Positions 9,448-20,863 of a stretch of 64,000 nt of DNA are shown here, piece by piece. The stretch is from Nannobrachium achirus (lineage: Eukaryota > Chordata > Actinopteri > Myctophiformes > Myctophidae): assembly GCA_963921795.1 (NCBI GenBank), contig OY997642.1, forward strand, positions 44,513,833-44,577,832, read 5' to 3'. The notes beneath the pieces are model-generated. The model had not been told where the DNA came from. It did not search any database and saw only the letters and a program-made list of their open reading frames with translations. The position numbers were made by a program, and so were the translations under genes. Each line of letters opens with the position of its first letter. Within the stretch, counting starts at the first letter, position 1.

Positions 9448-10002
9448 AGCCTGGCCCAAGTCGGACAAGGTTACGTCACCATGCTGATGGACTTTGAGAC
9501 TTCGTCTTAACTGACGTTTCAACAGCTCTTCATTGTGACGGGAGTTTCTGTGTTCAATGATGTTGCGCATGAGGAAGATGTGTGCTGAGGGCCCCATGTT
9601 GTTATGTGTGCTGAGGGCCCCATGTTGTTAAGAAAGTAGTTATTCTTTCTCATGTCTGAAAAAAGCTGCTCTGCAACTTGACTATTTAAATGTCCCTGAA
9701 GTTCTGGAACAATATCTATCCTTCTCAGTACATCGAATGGGTCTTTTGTATTAGACTGGTGGAATTTGTCGTAAAGGACATAATGTTGGTTTGATCCAGT
9801 AATAGGATGGCCATTCGGCTCTGGATGTTGCAGTCCCTCAACAAGCCAGGGGAGATGTACTTTGAAGTTTCCACAGGCTGCAGCGTCAACATTCTCCACT
9901 GTTAATGGCACAGTGGCTGGCTCATGTCCTGCTGGCAGTCCGTGAAGATTGAGCAGTCCCTTGATGACATGTACGCCTTGAAGCCATCTAGAGACATCTT
10001 GG
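9448..10002 (-). pseudogene. KDZ-like transposase C-terminal exon, frameshifted
   Basis: After the acceptor CCTCTCACCTGTAG the frame reads QDVSRWLQGVHVIKGLLNLH, later ACGNFKVHLPWL, HYVLYDKFH, PFDVLRRIDIVPEL and NSQVAEQLFSDMRKNNYFLN. The order of a His/Tyr segment followed by a Gln-x-x-Glu-Gln-x-Phe-Ser helix is reminiscent of the end of KDZ/Zisupton-class transposase-like proteins that are multicopy in fish. That assignment is from memory of motif style only. A 26-bp tandem duplication (unit ATGTGTGCTGAGGGCCCCAT plus GTTGTT) at 9579-9630 shifts the frame inside the exon, so this copy is dead. Confidence 0.4.
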
Positions 10003-10077
10003 CTACAGGTGAGAGAGGATAAGACAGGTTAAGGTTACAAAAGACTGTGTGGGTAGTGTCATGTACTAGGGCAAACA

Positions 10078-10439
10078 TGACAAAACGAGGAAGCCCACAC
10101 ACAAGTCAAAAGCTTAAATGTTATTTATTGGCCTAAATGAATTAAATAAATCAATGATCAAAACATTAACTGGTATGAGGCGTGAACATATCAGTGATCA
10201 GTCATGTCTGCAGTGTATGGATGTTTGGAGTGTGCTGTGTGCGTGTTGTATAAAAAGTGTAAGAGGCAACCTGCTTCGATGGAGTACAGAGATCTAATGA
10301 GGTGAGCATTGGAGCTCCTTAAATAGTGCCCAGACCACACCCGACCTCAGCTGGGGCAAATTGGCCTGACGGCCTGCTCCACTCTGCAGTAAACAATGAG
10401 GCTGCTGGCAAGCCTGCAGAGAGGGGCAGGGCCGTCACA
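10078..10439 (-). mobile_element. LTR of a Gypsy-like retrotransposon (3' or solo)
   Basis: On the minus strand a 362-bp block starts TGTGACGGCCCTGCCC and ends TTTTGTCA, giving TG...CA ends. It contains CACTATTTAAGG as a TATA-like box and CCAATAAATAAC as a poly(A) signal in the expected order. Immediately upstream is a purine-rich ATGGGGTGGGG that could be a polypurine tract, which would make this a 3' LTR. No gag or pol text was recognised in the adjoining 10440-11500 region. Confidence 0.5.
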
Positions 10440-11630
10440 CCCCACCCCATAAGAATGGGGTTCCATCCCATTATCTGAAGAAAACACAAAAACCAAATTA
10501 GCAAACAAGCAAATACCAAAACACAATTTACCAATGATAATACGAGTCAAATAGCTCATCTTTAACTTACTACATAACCAAGCCCCTACAGCCCCCAGAA
10601 TTCTCAAATTTTCGAACTCACCATAACCACATCTTCAAACAAATTCTCAACTGTAACCTATGCTATACCTACCAACCTCTGTAACACCACTTTGCCACCC
10701 CACCCTGTCTCCAACCTCAGAAACCTTGTGCACAGGATCAAATTAAGAGCCGAGGACAGGACTGATGGGATTTTGGTTTAATTCCCATATTTGTAATTCC
10801 TTTTCCAGAAGACGTTTCCACCCACAGAGTAAAAAACACAGTTTGTCAGAGTCAATGAATATCCCATATTGATTTGAAGACACAATAAAGGGAGACCACA
10901 CCGGGGAATATGCGTTTTTTGATAAGTTATATTGAAAATATAGTTCAGAGTTCAAATGGTAGCAAGTACAGCAAGTACAGTAGAACAAAATCACCCATCG
11001 TAGCTCTCTCTGAGTACAAAGCATAATAATTTCACATATATAGTTGAGTGTACACAGCATAGAAGACTTTCATTGGCCAATAGAAAATAACAATGTAGAA
11101 CATAACAATAGATATCAGATGTTTTCATGTTGTCGTGGGCCCAGTAAAGAGAAGGACAAGGCCAGATATGGATTGGCATTATCAATTCGTTATCCAGTGT
11201 CCTGGGCATTTTGACCTGATTGGCATCTCTCAGCGTCATTCTCCTGCGTTAGTTATTTGTTCAAAACATCATGGCATTGACTTTTAACACTGAAAATGAT
11301 ATCTATACCATATTAAACATTTTAATCAATGTCTATAGTGGAGAAAACAAATGTTAGAATAGACAGCAAACCCAGGTTAACACAGAACCTTGGATATGGT
11401 GGACTGAAATACCATAGGGCTGCAACAAACCTCAGATTAGACTTTAGAACTAACACATTGTTCACTAGTAAAAGACCACACCATCAAACAGAGAACCAGT
11501 TGAGTTGCATTTATTGAACATAGTGGCATGGAAACATTGTGTCATGGAAATGCATTGGGAAAGAGCAACGCCTTGGTGACTGAAGGCGGTGCCTTAGGAA
11601 GGCGGATGTTGAATGATGGAATGGATGATG
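10440..11630. other. Gene-free stretch
   Basis: Only short spurious frames are present. The sequence is moderately AT-rich and shows no inverted repeats, tRNA or domain text that I can recognise. It may hold the decayed interior of the LTR element to its left. Confidence 0.5.
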
Positions 11631-11639
11631 GAGTGAGTG

Positions 11640-11745
11640 CTGAAATGAATACTGGAGTGAATGCTGGGGTGAATACTGGGGTGAATACTGGAGTGAATAC
11701 TGGGGTGAATGCTGGGGTGAATGCTGGAATGAATGGTGAATTGAC
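11640..11745 (+). repeat. 12-bp minisatellite (GGTGAATACTGG)
   Basis: About eight consecutive 12-mers alternate between GGTGAATACTGG, GGTGAATGCTGG and AGTGAATACTGG. It sits at the 3' side of the Ngaro-like element and may belong to its terminal region. Confidence 0.85.
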
Positions 11746-12208
11746 CGGTGTGGGTTAACTGGGGGGAAGAAGGTTAGGGATGGAGGTGGTTAACGGGGAC
11801 GGATGTTGGATGGGAGGTATGGAGCTAGGGAGAGTAGAATGGATGCTGTGCAGGGAATGATGAGGGATGAAAGGTGGGGTGGCAGGTATGGGTGGGGACG
11901 GCGTGAGCCTCGGTGGCGGCGGCGGTGTGGCGTGGGAGGGCGTGATATGGAGGGAGGGTGAGTGAACCGGATGGACATGAGTGACGGTATAGGGCGGGGT
12001 GTGGGGGGGGGGCACTGAGTGGAGCGGAGAGGGCGGGGGAGCGGAGTGCTCGGAGCACGGACCCTGGATGGTCTGGGAGGGCAGTGCTGAGCGGAGCGGA
12101 GAGGGGGGGGAGGCAGAGTGCTCGGGGCACGAGCCCTGGGTGGTGTGGCTCTGGGGCTCTGATCTGCGTGCTGCTGGGCCCGAACAGAGTCCCCAAAAGG
12201 AGCCATAA

Positions 12209-13175
12209 TTAACGGACGAGCGCAGAGTGAGCTTGGCGGAGGTCGTGGGCATTGGAGCGGATGTACGTGTGGTAAGCGGAAGACGACCAACGACCGAGGA
12301 TCTGGATGACGTGTTCGGGGATACCTTGCCGGGATGCTGAGGACGCTGCGCCTATGCGGAAAGAGTGGCCGGAAAAGTGCTCAGCTGCGTAGCCGGCCTT
12401 GGTTAGGATTTGGCGGAGGTGGCGATGGAACCAGAACCGGGTGATAACGGTGCCGGTTTCGGAAATGAATAGTGGGTCGGAAGGTGAAGCGTTTTGGGAC
12501 CGGCGGGTATGGAGGTGGCGCACGAGTGGCTCGTAGGGACTGAGGGGTGAATTTAGCTTAAAGAGGTAAATGGGAGTCGATGCTCCGAATTGGTCCGTTT
12601 TACTGTGCCTGAGCGTGTAGATCAGGGTGGAAGGGTCGAGGATTGTCAGGTCGGCGAGGCAGGGGTGGCGAGCCGGATTGAATCTGGTATTGGAAGCGGT
12701 GAACTCCGAGCACCTGAGGAACCCGTAAAAGGCCAGGAGGAATACCGATTCGAGTGTGGAGTCAGTGGATGGGTTGGCGTAGCCGGAACGGAGTACCGAG
12801 ATACAATCGGCAAGGATTGGTGAGGTGAGGGGTTGGCGGCTAGGAGGATGGCGTGGCTCGTACCGTCTAATGCCTTTAAGAAGCAAAGAGACGTGGGGAT
12901 GTGAATGGAAGGGGTGAGGAGCGCCGGTGAGGAGTTTCGATACAAAGTTAATACCGGCGAGGTAAGCACGGATAGTGGACGAAGGCATGGACCGGGAAGT
13001 GTGGCAGTGGCTGATGTAGGAGGTGAGTGTGGCTAGGTCTAGGGACGGGAATGGTAGCGCATAGGCGGAGTGAAATAATTGGAAATTTTTCCAGGCGGTC
13101 CAGTAGGAGGACAGGGTGGACGGCGCGAGTGACAGGAGGATGGTTTGTTGGGCGTGGAGTATGAGGTGGCGGAGA
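12209..13175 (-). CDS. Tyrosine recombinase (YR) of the Ngaro-like retroelement
   Basis: The frame stays open from about 13175 (SSYWTAWKNFQLF) through the ATG at 12988 to the stop at 12209. An N-terminal SAM-like helix bundle is followed by the catalytic domain. Visible catalytic residues are the first Arg in FYGFLRCSEF, a Lys in RHSKTDQFG, the box HSFRIG (His-x-x-Arg), a Trp in LGRWSS and the nucleophile Tyr in YHTYIR. All the expected R-K-H-R-W-Y positions are therefore present. It integrates the circular cDNA of the element without target duplication. The gene follows RT and RNase H with no methyltransferase between, which fits Ngaro better than DIRS1. Unlike the RT and gag it shows no frameshift. 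Confidence 0.85.
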
Positions 13176-13182
13176 GGGTGGT

Positions 13183-14800
13183 CTATGGGAAGGTCATGTG
13201 AGAAAACGGAGGTACCGGAGTGGGGTGGATGTCCGCGTCTGGAGCCAGTAGCCTGAATTTCTGGAAGAGAAAACGAGAAAGTGAGTCAGCAATGGCATTG
13301 AGGTGACCGGGAATATGAGCAGCACGGATAATGAAGTTGTGGGTGACTGTGATCCAGGTGAGCCGTCTGAGGAGGGACATAATGGGGAGTGAGGAGGAAC
13401 GGCCTTTGTTAATGATATCTACGGTGGCTTGATTGTCTGAGTGGATGAGGACGGAGCGGCTGGTCCATTCTGAACCCCAAAGGGAAGCCGCTACGACGAT
13501 GGGATAGAGCTCATACATGACGGAGGAATGGTGGGGGTCGCACTGGGGATCTAGCATCTCTTTCGGCCATTCGTCCGCGAACCAGCGCCCACGGTAGTAG
13601 CCTCCGTAGCCTACGGAGGGTGCGGCATCAGTGAATAGCTGGAGGTCCTCTGGTGAGGAGTGAAAATTGTCATAGAAAAAACTAATGCCGTTCCAGTTTT
13701 GGAGGAGGACTCGCCAGAGCCTGAGCTCCATTCTGCACTCTTGTGAGAGTGAGACCTGGTGGTGGAGGGATGGGACGGAGGAGGCTAGTGAGAGGAGGTG
13801 GGAGATGAACGAACGGCCTTGGGGGATAATGCGGGTTGCGAAATTGAGGTGGCCTAGGAGTTGGAGTAGTTGCTGTTTTGTGCAGGAGGTGGTGTCTGAG
13901 AAGTTTGCCACGATTAGGGTGATTCTGTCCAATTTGTCCTGGGGAAGGGAGGCCTGGAAGGCGAGGGTGTCTAGTTTAATTCCTAGGAATTCAACGCTAG
14001 TGGCGGGGCCTTCTGTCTTGTCTTCGGCGAGGGGAACACCGAGAGCTGTGAAGGCTGCTTTCAGACAAGACAGGCTGTGTGCGGGGGGGGGGGGGGGGGG
14101 ATGATGGGGGGTCGATGGTGAGGAAGTCATCTAGCAGGTGGACGAGGGAGGGGATGCGGTAGTTGTTTAACAAAATCCAGCATAACAGTTCTGACAGGTT
14201 GTCGAACAGCTTGGGGCTGCTTTTGCATCCGAAAGTTAGGCGGACTGCAAAATAGTATTGGCCTTTCCAACAGACTCCGAACAAGCGCCAGGAGTCTGGG
14301 TGGAGGGGGAGGACCTTGAAAGCCGACGTGATGTCGGCTTTGGCCGGCTAGGCGAATGAGGGATATGGCGTGGGTAACTGTGGAGTAATGGAGGGAAAAA
14401 TCAGAGCTGGGGATGAGACTGTTTATGCTGGGAATTGAGGAGCCGTGGGGGGAAGATAGGTCTATGATAAGGCGTTTTTTGCCGGAGTATTTGCGGGTGG
14501 CTACTCCGACTGGGCTGATGCGAAATTTGGTGAAGGGGGGGAGGGAAATGGGCCTATCATAAAACCTTGCTGGACTTCCTTTGTGATTAGGGTATCGACA
14601 GTGTCTGGGTCTGTCAGGGCGGATTGAAGGTTATTGCAGGTGTGGTTTGTGTCTGGGGGTGTGACGAGGCCGGGGGAGAAGCCGTGGTTGAGGCCGTCTA
14701 GGAAAAATCGGACAAAATCGGGGTCTGGGTGTGCAGTTAGCTCTGATGCTAGGGCCGGGATGTTGATTGGGGTGGCTAGGTGCTTCGTTAGTCAGCTGCT
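13183..14800 (-). pseudogene. Reverse transcriptase and RNase H of the Ngaro-like element, frameshifted
   Basis: Read on the minus strand the domain starts near TPINIPALASELTAHPD, continues FFLDGLNHGF, PFTKFRISPVGVA, KRLIIDLSSPHGSSIPSIN, then DITSAFKVLPLHP, the active-site box HLLDDFLT and the thumb. RNase H follows with LFTDAAPSVGYGG, MYELYPIV, IHSDNQATVDI and HIPGHLNAIADSLSR, giving the D-E-D-D set. The copy is broken by a one-base loss at about 14330 and by an 18-G homopolymer (14083-14100) just after the active-site box that throws the frame. It copies element RNA into cDNA in the family as a whole; this copy cannot do so in one frame. Confidence 0.8.
14083..14100. repeat. 18-G homopolymer inside RT
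   Basis: Eighteen consecutive G on the plus strand follow the LLDD box and separate two frames that otherwise belong to one protein. It could be real slippage or an assembly error. Confidence 0.9.
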
Positions 14801-14819
14801 TGAGGGTTTGGTGGGGTTG

Positions 14820-16330
14820 TGGGGGCATGCGACACGGGAATGGGCTCCGCCGCAAAAGGAGCATACGTGCAACAATTTACATGCGGACGAGTTACAAGCC
14901 CTTGTCATTAAAATTGTTGCACAGCATTTTTGACCCGACGAAGAGTATGGGGCGGCCTCGACGGTCCCTGTCCTGGGAGGAGGCTGGGAAGGTGGTGGGG
15001 CGTTGGGTTGCGGACTTAACTGGGCGGGCCATGAGCTGTGGGAGTTGTGTGTGGGTCTGTGGTACCTGGTGGGACGATGGCCGAGTGAAAGAAGTGGAGG
15101 CTGTGGGGCGGGAGGTGAAAGAAGTGGAGGCTGTGGGGCGGGAGGTGGCGAGGACGCAAGCTGAGGTGGGGTGGGCCGGGCAGCTGCACAGTTCGCAAGC
15201 GATGGCGGTTCTGCCGGCAAAGAGCCGGCAGTACAACTCGGAGTCCAGTGCCCCCCAGTAGGTCAGCTGGTTCGACTGCTGGAGTCGAGCCGCCGCCGTC
15301 GCTGCGAACTGTCTGTGATAGTGGTAGAAAAGGGGCCCCGAAAAGCGCATGGCTAGGTCCATGATTATTTGCAAATAATCATCCAGCTCCTGCCTGCGGT
15401 AGGGGAAAACAGAACAAATGACATTCCGGTTGAGGGAGAAGGCCAGGACGAACTCTGTGGGGGAGAGAATGGTGGGGTTAGTGGAGGAATTGAGGTCGCG
15501 GAGGGTGATGGACACCCCTCCGCAGTCTACGGTCCTGGCCTGGTGGGAAAAAGCAGAGGGTTTAATTAGTGCAGCTAGGTCCACGTCCATACCCTGGAGG
15601 ATCTGGAGGCGAAGTGTGTTTGACACCGGCATCGGGTTGGCGGTGATGGCCGACGGAGGTACGGGCAGGGCTGTGGAGAGGGAAAAAGCGAAATGAGGTA
15701 TGGGGGTGTGGACGTGGGCCTGGGCTATGGGTTGGTAGGATGGGGGGGCCGTTTGGAACTGCGGGTTGAAGTGGGCGGCCTGATTGGTTGTGGCGAGGGG
15801 GTGGAGTAAGGGTAGTGGGGCCTGAGCTTGAGGAAATGAGGACTGGTTAACCATGGAGGGGGGAGGGGGGGCGGTTTGGGCCCAGGGTTGAGGAAATGAG
15901 GACTGGTTAGCCATGGAGGGGGGAGGGGGGGCGGTTTGGGCCCAGGGTTGAGGAAATGAGGACTGCTTAACCATGGAGGGGGGAGGGGGGGCGGTTTGAG
16001 CCTGGGGTTGAGGAAGTGTGAACTGGTTAAACATGGAGGGGGGAGGGGGGGCGGTTTGGGCCTGGGCTTGGAATGTGAGCTGGTTAACCGTGGAGGGGGG
16101 AGGGGGGGCGGTTTGGGCCTGGGCTAGAGGAAGTGTGAACTGGTTAACCATGGAGGGGGGAGGGGGGGTGGTTTGGGCCTGGGCTAGAGGAAGTGTGAAC
16201 TGGTTAACCATGGAGGGGGGAGGGGGGGCGGTTTGGGCCTGGGGTTGAAGTATGAGCTGGTTAACCGTGGAGGGGGGAGGGGGGGCGGTTTGGCTCTGGA
16301 TCGTTTGAACCGTGGCCTGGTTGTGGTTCA
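14820..16330 (-). pseudogene. gag-like ORF1 of the Ngaro-like element, downstream part
   Basis: The frame begins where an L2 insertion ends (HNQATVQTIQSQTAPPPPS) and runs through about eight Pro-rich 20-residue repeats into a folded region with GVSITLRDLNSSTNPTILSP and FALSLNRN-like text. It ends in a Cys/His cluster: LCNNFNDK, then CNSSACKLLHVCSFCGGAHS and RVACPHN. This is the zinc-knuckle pattern of gag proteins of YR retroelements. An extra G among 14899-14901 shifts the frame inside the zinc region, so LCNNFNDK and the following cysteines lie in different frames. Confidence 0.7.
15830..16310 (-). repeat. 60-bp coding minisatellite within gag
   Basis: About eight units of 54-60 bp share CCATGGAGGGGGGAGGGGGG followed by GCGGTTTGGGCC. 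Each codes for a PPPPSMVNQ and QAQTA type repeat on the minus strand. Copy-number variation between alleles is likely. Confidence 0.9.
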
Positions 16331-16869
16331 GGTTCAGGTTCAGGTTCAGGTTTATTAGTCAAATGCATATCCATACAGGTATAGACAACATGCCTGGCCA
16401 CGCCCCCTACTTCCGACCGGAAGCCCTTTTTTGGGCTTGATCGTAGCGCGATTTCCTGTTTACGTTCATCTGAATCTGATTCTCCTCTTAACTAATGAGA
16501 CGGGATTGTTTTACTTTGTAATTTTACTTTGTAACTTATGTTAACAATGTCACTTAATGGCAACACTCATCCACTCTGCTGATAAATAAATGAGTTGTGA
16601 CGATACACACCCGTTCTGCCGTCATTCAATGTTATGAGTTGGAGGAAAAAAAAAAGAGATCTCAATTGAAACAATGCCATAGGCTTTCCTGGGCGTATGC
16701 TTTTAGTTGACCTTGTACTAGTGTACTGTCATGAAACTACCTTTTTTCATATGCAAACTTCTTAAAAAATAACGCTATTTAAATTGTTTCAAAAGCTTTA
16801 TACCCTGTATATTTATATAAAATGTCACAATGCGACATAGCTTTTTACACAATGCTGTACTCCCTCCAA

Positions 16870-16985
16870 CTGCATGTCATATTATATGTTCGCCATTTTA
16901 AACTGTTTTTATTTTATTTGACACTTGCTTTGGCAATATAAACATGTCTTCTCATGCCAATAAAGCTCCTTTGAATTGAATTGAT
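16870..16985 (+). mobile_element. LINE or SINE 3' tail (GAATTGAATTGA end)
   Basis: The text GACACTTGCTTTGGCAATAT, then CATGCCAATAAAGCTCCTTT and GAATTGAATTGA, matches 59430-59535 closely. The AATAAA and the tandem GAATT tail mark a retroposon 3' end in plus orientation. Confidence 0.6.
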
Positions 16986-17842
16986 ATAGGCCTACAAATA
17001 AACAGATTTGTGTATTTGAAAGCAAGCATTGAACCTAATCAGTATTTCATGGAAGCGAATGTTGTATGATTCTAGCTAGCAAACCTTTTCCCTTCAGAAC
17101 GCTGGTTGATCATGTCAAACGTCATCTTCTCCATTCTCCACTCTTCTGGGATGTCACCATGAAGTCACAGTTGGCTTGTGTTGTGTGATATGCATTAATG
17201 TTTTTACAAATAGGCCTGTCAACAACTCAACGCACTCCAGAATAGACATAATACACATTAGCCCACCTATTATGTGCATCCTATGCCGTGTTCATTTCAC
17301 TATATCACTGTAAATCATCGATTTAATCCTAATCAAGGCAATATAAATATCCATTCATATTTAATGCTCATTTAATCATTAAATCCTAAACTGTCACGTC
17401 AAAACAATACAAAAACAAACTGGATTAATTGAAAATGACAAGTGTTTAAAAGCATTCCTTCAAAGCATCATTGGGAACATTCCTTATCTCAATAACACAA
17501 TATACAGTACAACATTTGAAACCCTCAACAGTTAAAAAAAAGGCATGGACAAGTCAAAGAAAAGTGTGTATAAATATTTTATTGCAATAAATATGATGAG
17601 GAGATCTCGACCCTCACATCTGGCTTCATTGGTCCTGCATGGACGTACAGTACAGGTCTGAAAGACAGAAAACAATTGCATTCACAGATACAACACAACA
17701 GCGAAGAGCTTTTATTTCAATTATAATCAATGTTGTGTTGTCACAAGTGAAAATAACTTTTACTTAGTTGTAACAAGAGTAGTAGTCACCATACAGTAAA
17801 AGATCGTAGCTAACAATGCTAATTAGCTAGCATGAGAGTTTT

Positions 17843-17872
17843 ACCTTGTTGTTGTTGTTGTTGTTGTTGTTG
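17843..17872 (+). repeat. (TTG)n microsatellite
   Basis: Nine or ten consecutive TTG units. The rest of 16990-18300 shows no recognisable coding text. Confidence 0.9.
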
Positions 17873-18457
17873 TGAGTCGTGCTGCTTCTCTGGGGAGTTT
17901 GCTGAGTTTAGGATATGTTAAGGATGTCATCAATACTATTAACTGGTGTAGATAGAATAAAAACATCGAAGATAGCGGTGGCTTGCATATCAAGAGACCA
18001 TGACCGCACCGCACCATCTAGCTGACAGCTGGAAAAAAAAAACTCCGTTGGTTTAACCCTTTCAGTTCATTGTCATAATCTTTTACTGCAGCGCTGGGCA
18101 GTGTTGCCAAAATTTGTGAGAGAAATAAGCCAAACAAGCCAACTCTTGCAATATAAATAAGCAAAAAAAACAAGATAGTTTAGGTAAATAAATTGACTTG
18201 GCAACACGTTTATATGCATGCCTGACAGAGAGAACCCGGAAGTTCACTTTCGACTTGGGGGCGGGGCGTCCCTCCTGCAATCGGCCAGGAATGTTGTCTA
18301 TAGACATACAATGAAATGCTTGTGCCAGGAGCACTCTCAGCCTTATTACACACAAAAAAACAAGACAACAACAGGTCACCCAGGACAACCCAAAAACAAC
18401 AAAACAACCATACAGTGTAATAGTGTACAGTTTAAAAACTGCGTATATTGCACATGA

Positions 18458-20855
18458 CTACCTACGTCTCGCTTCCATCTCTTCGTTAAGCATCCTGATT
18501 GCTTGAGCATAAAAACTATTACTGAAACGGGTGGTGTGAGATTTGATGCTCTGGTAACGTTTTTTGGATGGGAGGAGATAGAACAGGGAATGGGCGGGAT
18601 GACAGCTGTCCTTTAAGATGTTCTCTGTCTTTGTCTTTTTCTTACAGCGTGTGTTATAGATTGTGTGTAGCTGTGGTAATTCTGTGCCAATGATTTTGGC
18701 AGCTCTCTTCACAATTCTCTGTAACTGTGTACTGTCTTGAACAGTCACGTTACCAAACCACACTGTGATGCATCCTGTCAAAACACTTTCTATGGTACAG
18801 CGATAGAAATTAACAAGAGCCTTGGTGCTCAGGCCAAATCTCCTGAGGCGCCTCAGAAAGTACAATCGCTGCTGCGCTTTCATAAGGATACCTTCGCTGT
18901 TTTGAGACCATGTGAGTGAGTTTGTTATGTGAACACCCAGGAATTTGAAACTGTCCACTATGTCTACAGGTGAACCATTTATGGTTAAGGGACTGTGATT
19001 GACTTTAGACTTCCTAAAGTCAACAATGATCTCTTTTGTTTTACTAACATTTAGAGAGAGATTGTTATTCTGGCACCATAGGGTTAGCTCTTCAATTTCC
19101 CTCCTATAGGCCCTCTCATCATCGTTGGATATTAGTCCTATAACCGTGGTGTCATCTGCAAATTTGAGAATAGAATTATTGCCACACCTGGCAACACAAT
19201 CATAGGTGAACAGACTATACAACAAGGGACTGAGGCAGCAGCCCTGGGGCGCTCCAGTCCTGGTCAATATCTTAGATGAATGCTTGTTCCCTATTCGTAC
19301 AGATTGTGGCCTGCCTGTCAAAAAGTCAAACAGCCAGTTGCAGATACTACTGCCAAGACCAAGACCCCTGAGTTTCAACACAAGCTTAGATGGTACAATC
19401 GTGTTAAAGGCAGAGCTATAATCTATGAAGAGTAGTCTGACATAAGAGTTCCTTTTCTCCAGATGTTTCAAGGCAATGTATAGTGCGAGAGAAATAGCAT
19501 CATCGACTGATCTATTAGCACAGTATGCAAACTGTAATGGATCAGTATTGGCAGGGATAATGTGCGTTATATGTGATATAACCATTTTTTCCAGACACTT
19601 CATAAGAACAGAGGTCAAAGCCACAGGGCGATAATCATTAAGACAGGCGACAGGTTTTTTCTTTGCTATGGGTACAATTATGGTTTCCTTGAAACACAAC
19701 GGTACCACACACAATGACAGGGACATATTAAAAATGTCAGTAAAGACTCCCGAAAGCTGGTCGAAACACAACTTAAGGACACGTGAGGCAATCCCGTCAG
19801 GGCCGGCCGCCTTATGAGTCCCAACGCTTTTAAAAGTTTTACTCACATCTCGTTGTGTCACCTGCAGCTCCACCGCACCGGGTGTTCCCCGCACCGGTGT
19901 AACTGGGTCCGTGTTGTGAGTTTCAAAGCGGGCGAAAAAGTTATTCAATTCGTCCGGTAGAGAGTCCGAGGTGTTAATAACAGCCGGCTTCGGTTTGTAA
20001 TCCGTAATCGCCTGCAGCCCTCTCCACATACGCTGTGCGTCACAGCCACTATAGTTGTTCTCCAGTTTGTCCCTATATTGTCTCTTAGCGTCTCTGATCG
20101 CCCTTCTCAGGTCGTATCTGGATTTTTTGTACCGTTCCTCGTCCCCAGATTGAAAGGCGGCTTGGCGCTCTCTCAACTTCAGTCGAGTATCATGGTTCAT
20201 CCACGGCTTCTCGTTGGGATAGGAGCGAACGGTTCGCGCTGGGATGCAATTATCCACACAGAATTTAACATAGCTGGTGACAGTGTCAGCGTAGTTATCC
20301 AAACTTGTGGCTGAGTCTTTGAAGATGGACCATTCTGTCGATTCAAAGCAGCCCTGGAGTTTAGATACATTATCTGTGGACCAGCACTGAACAGACCTCT
20401 CCTTGGGTTGCTCGCTCTTCATTCTCTGCTTGTAGGCAGGTAGCAGTAGCACCACTTGGTGGTCAGATTTCCCAAAGTGGGGCCATTGGACCGCTCTGTA
20501 GGCAGCCTTGATGGTGGAATAACAATGATCCAGCGTCCTTTCCTTCCTTGTTGGGCACCTAACGTGCTGGTAAAAGTGTGGCAACACCGATTTCAGGTTG
20601 CAGTGGTTAAAGTCCCCAGCCACGATTGATATGGCTTCCGGGTGCTTATTTTCCTGCTTGCCTATGACATCGCTCAGCTCGTCCATAGCTTCGGATGCAC
20701 TCACTTCTGGTGGGATGTATACAGCCGTTAGCAACACACAAGGAAATTCCCTGGGCAAGTAGAACGGTCTACACCGTAGTGTTAAATGCTCCAGCACCGA
20801 CGAGCAGTGCTGTGAGACTATATCCACATTAGTACACCAAGAGTCGTTGATGTGA
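18458..20855 (-). pseudogene. L2-type LINE ORF2: endonuclease C-half and reverse transcriptase
   Basis: The open frame of about 790 codons enters directly after the hAT insertion (LFHINDSWCTNVDIVSQHC). It contains endonuclease motifs VAGDFNHCNLK and GKSDHQVVLL, then the RT fingers with NDYRPVALTSV, LFIDYSSAFNTIV, TGAPQGCCLSPLLYSL and the catalytic KFADDTTVIG. A thumb and C-terminal region follow before the stop at 18458. The order and motifs fit CR1/L2-clade LINEs of fish. The frame has no stop, so apart from the hAT insertion this LINE may have been recently active. Confidence 0.85.
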
Positions 20856-20863
20856 AACAGAAC

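Larger units (their letters stand above)
16378..18304. mobile_element. 1.9-kb TIR element inserted in the L2 3' UTR
   Basis: The ends read GTATAGACAACATGCCTGG on the left and, reversed, TCTATAGACAACATTCCTGG on the right. A possible 6-bp duplication CATACA flanks them (16372-16377 and 18305-18310). Outside, the text joins into the expected L2 tail (GCATTTCATTGTATG to GATATGCATTTGAC). The interior has no transposase-like frame. It contains a plus-strand LINE-type tail at 16870-16985 and a TTG-repeat run at 17843-17870. Confidence 0.5.

Noticed and set aside
11755..12290. Three overlapping Pro-rich minus-strand frames downstream of the YR
   Set aside because: All three frames are open because of GC-rich low complexity, and none shows a domain. 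It is more likely the element's non-coding end.
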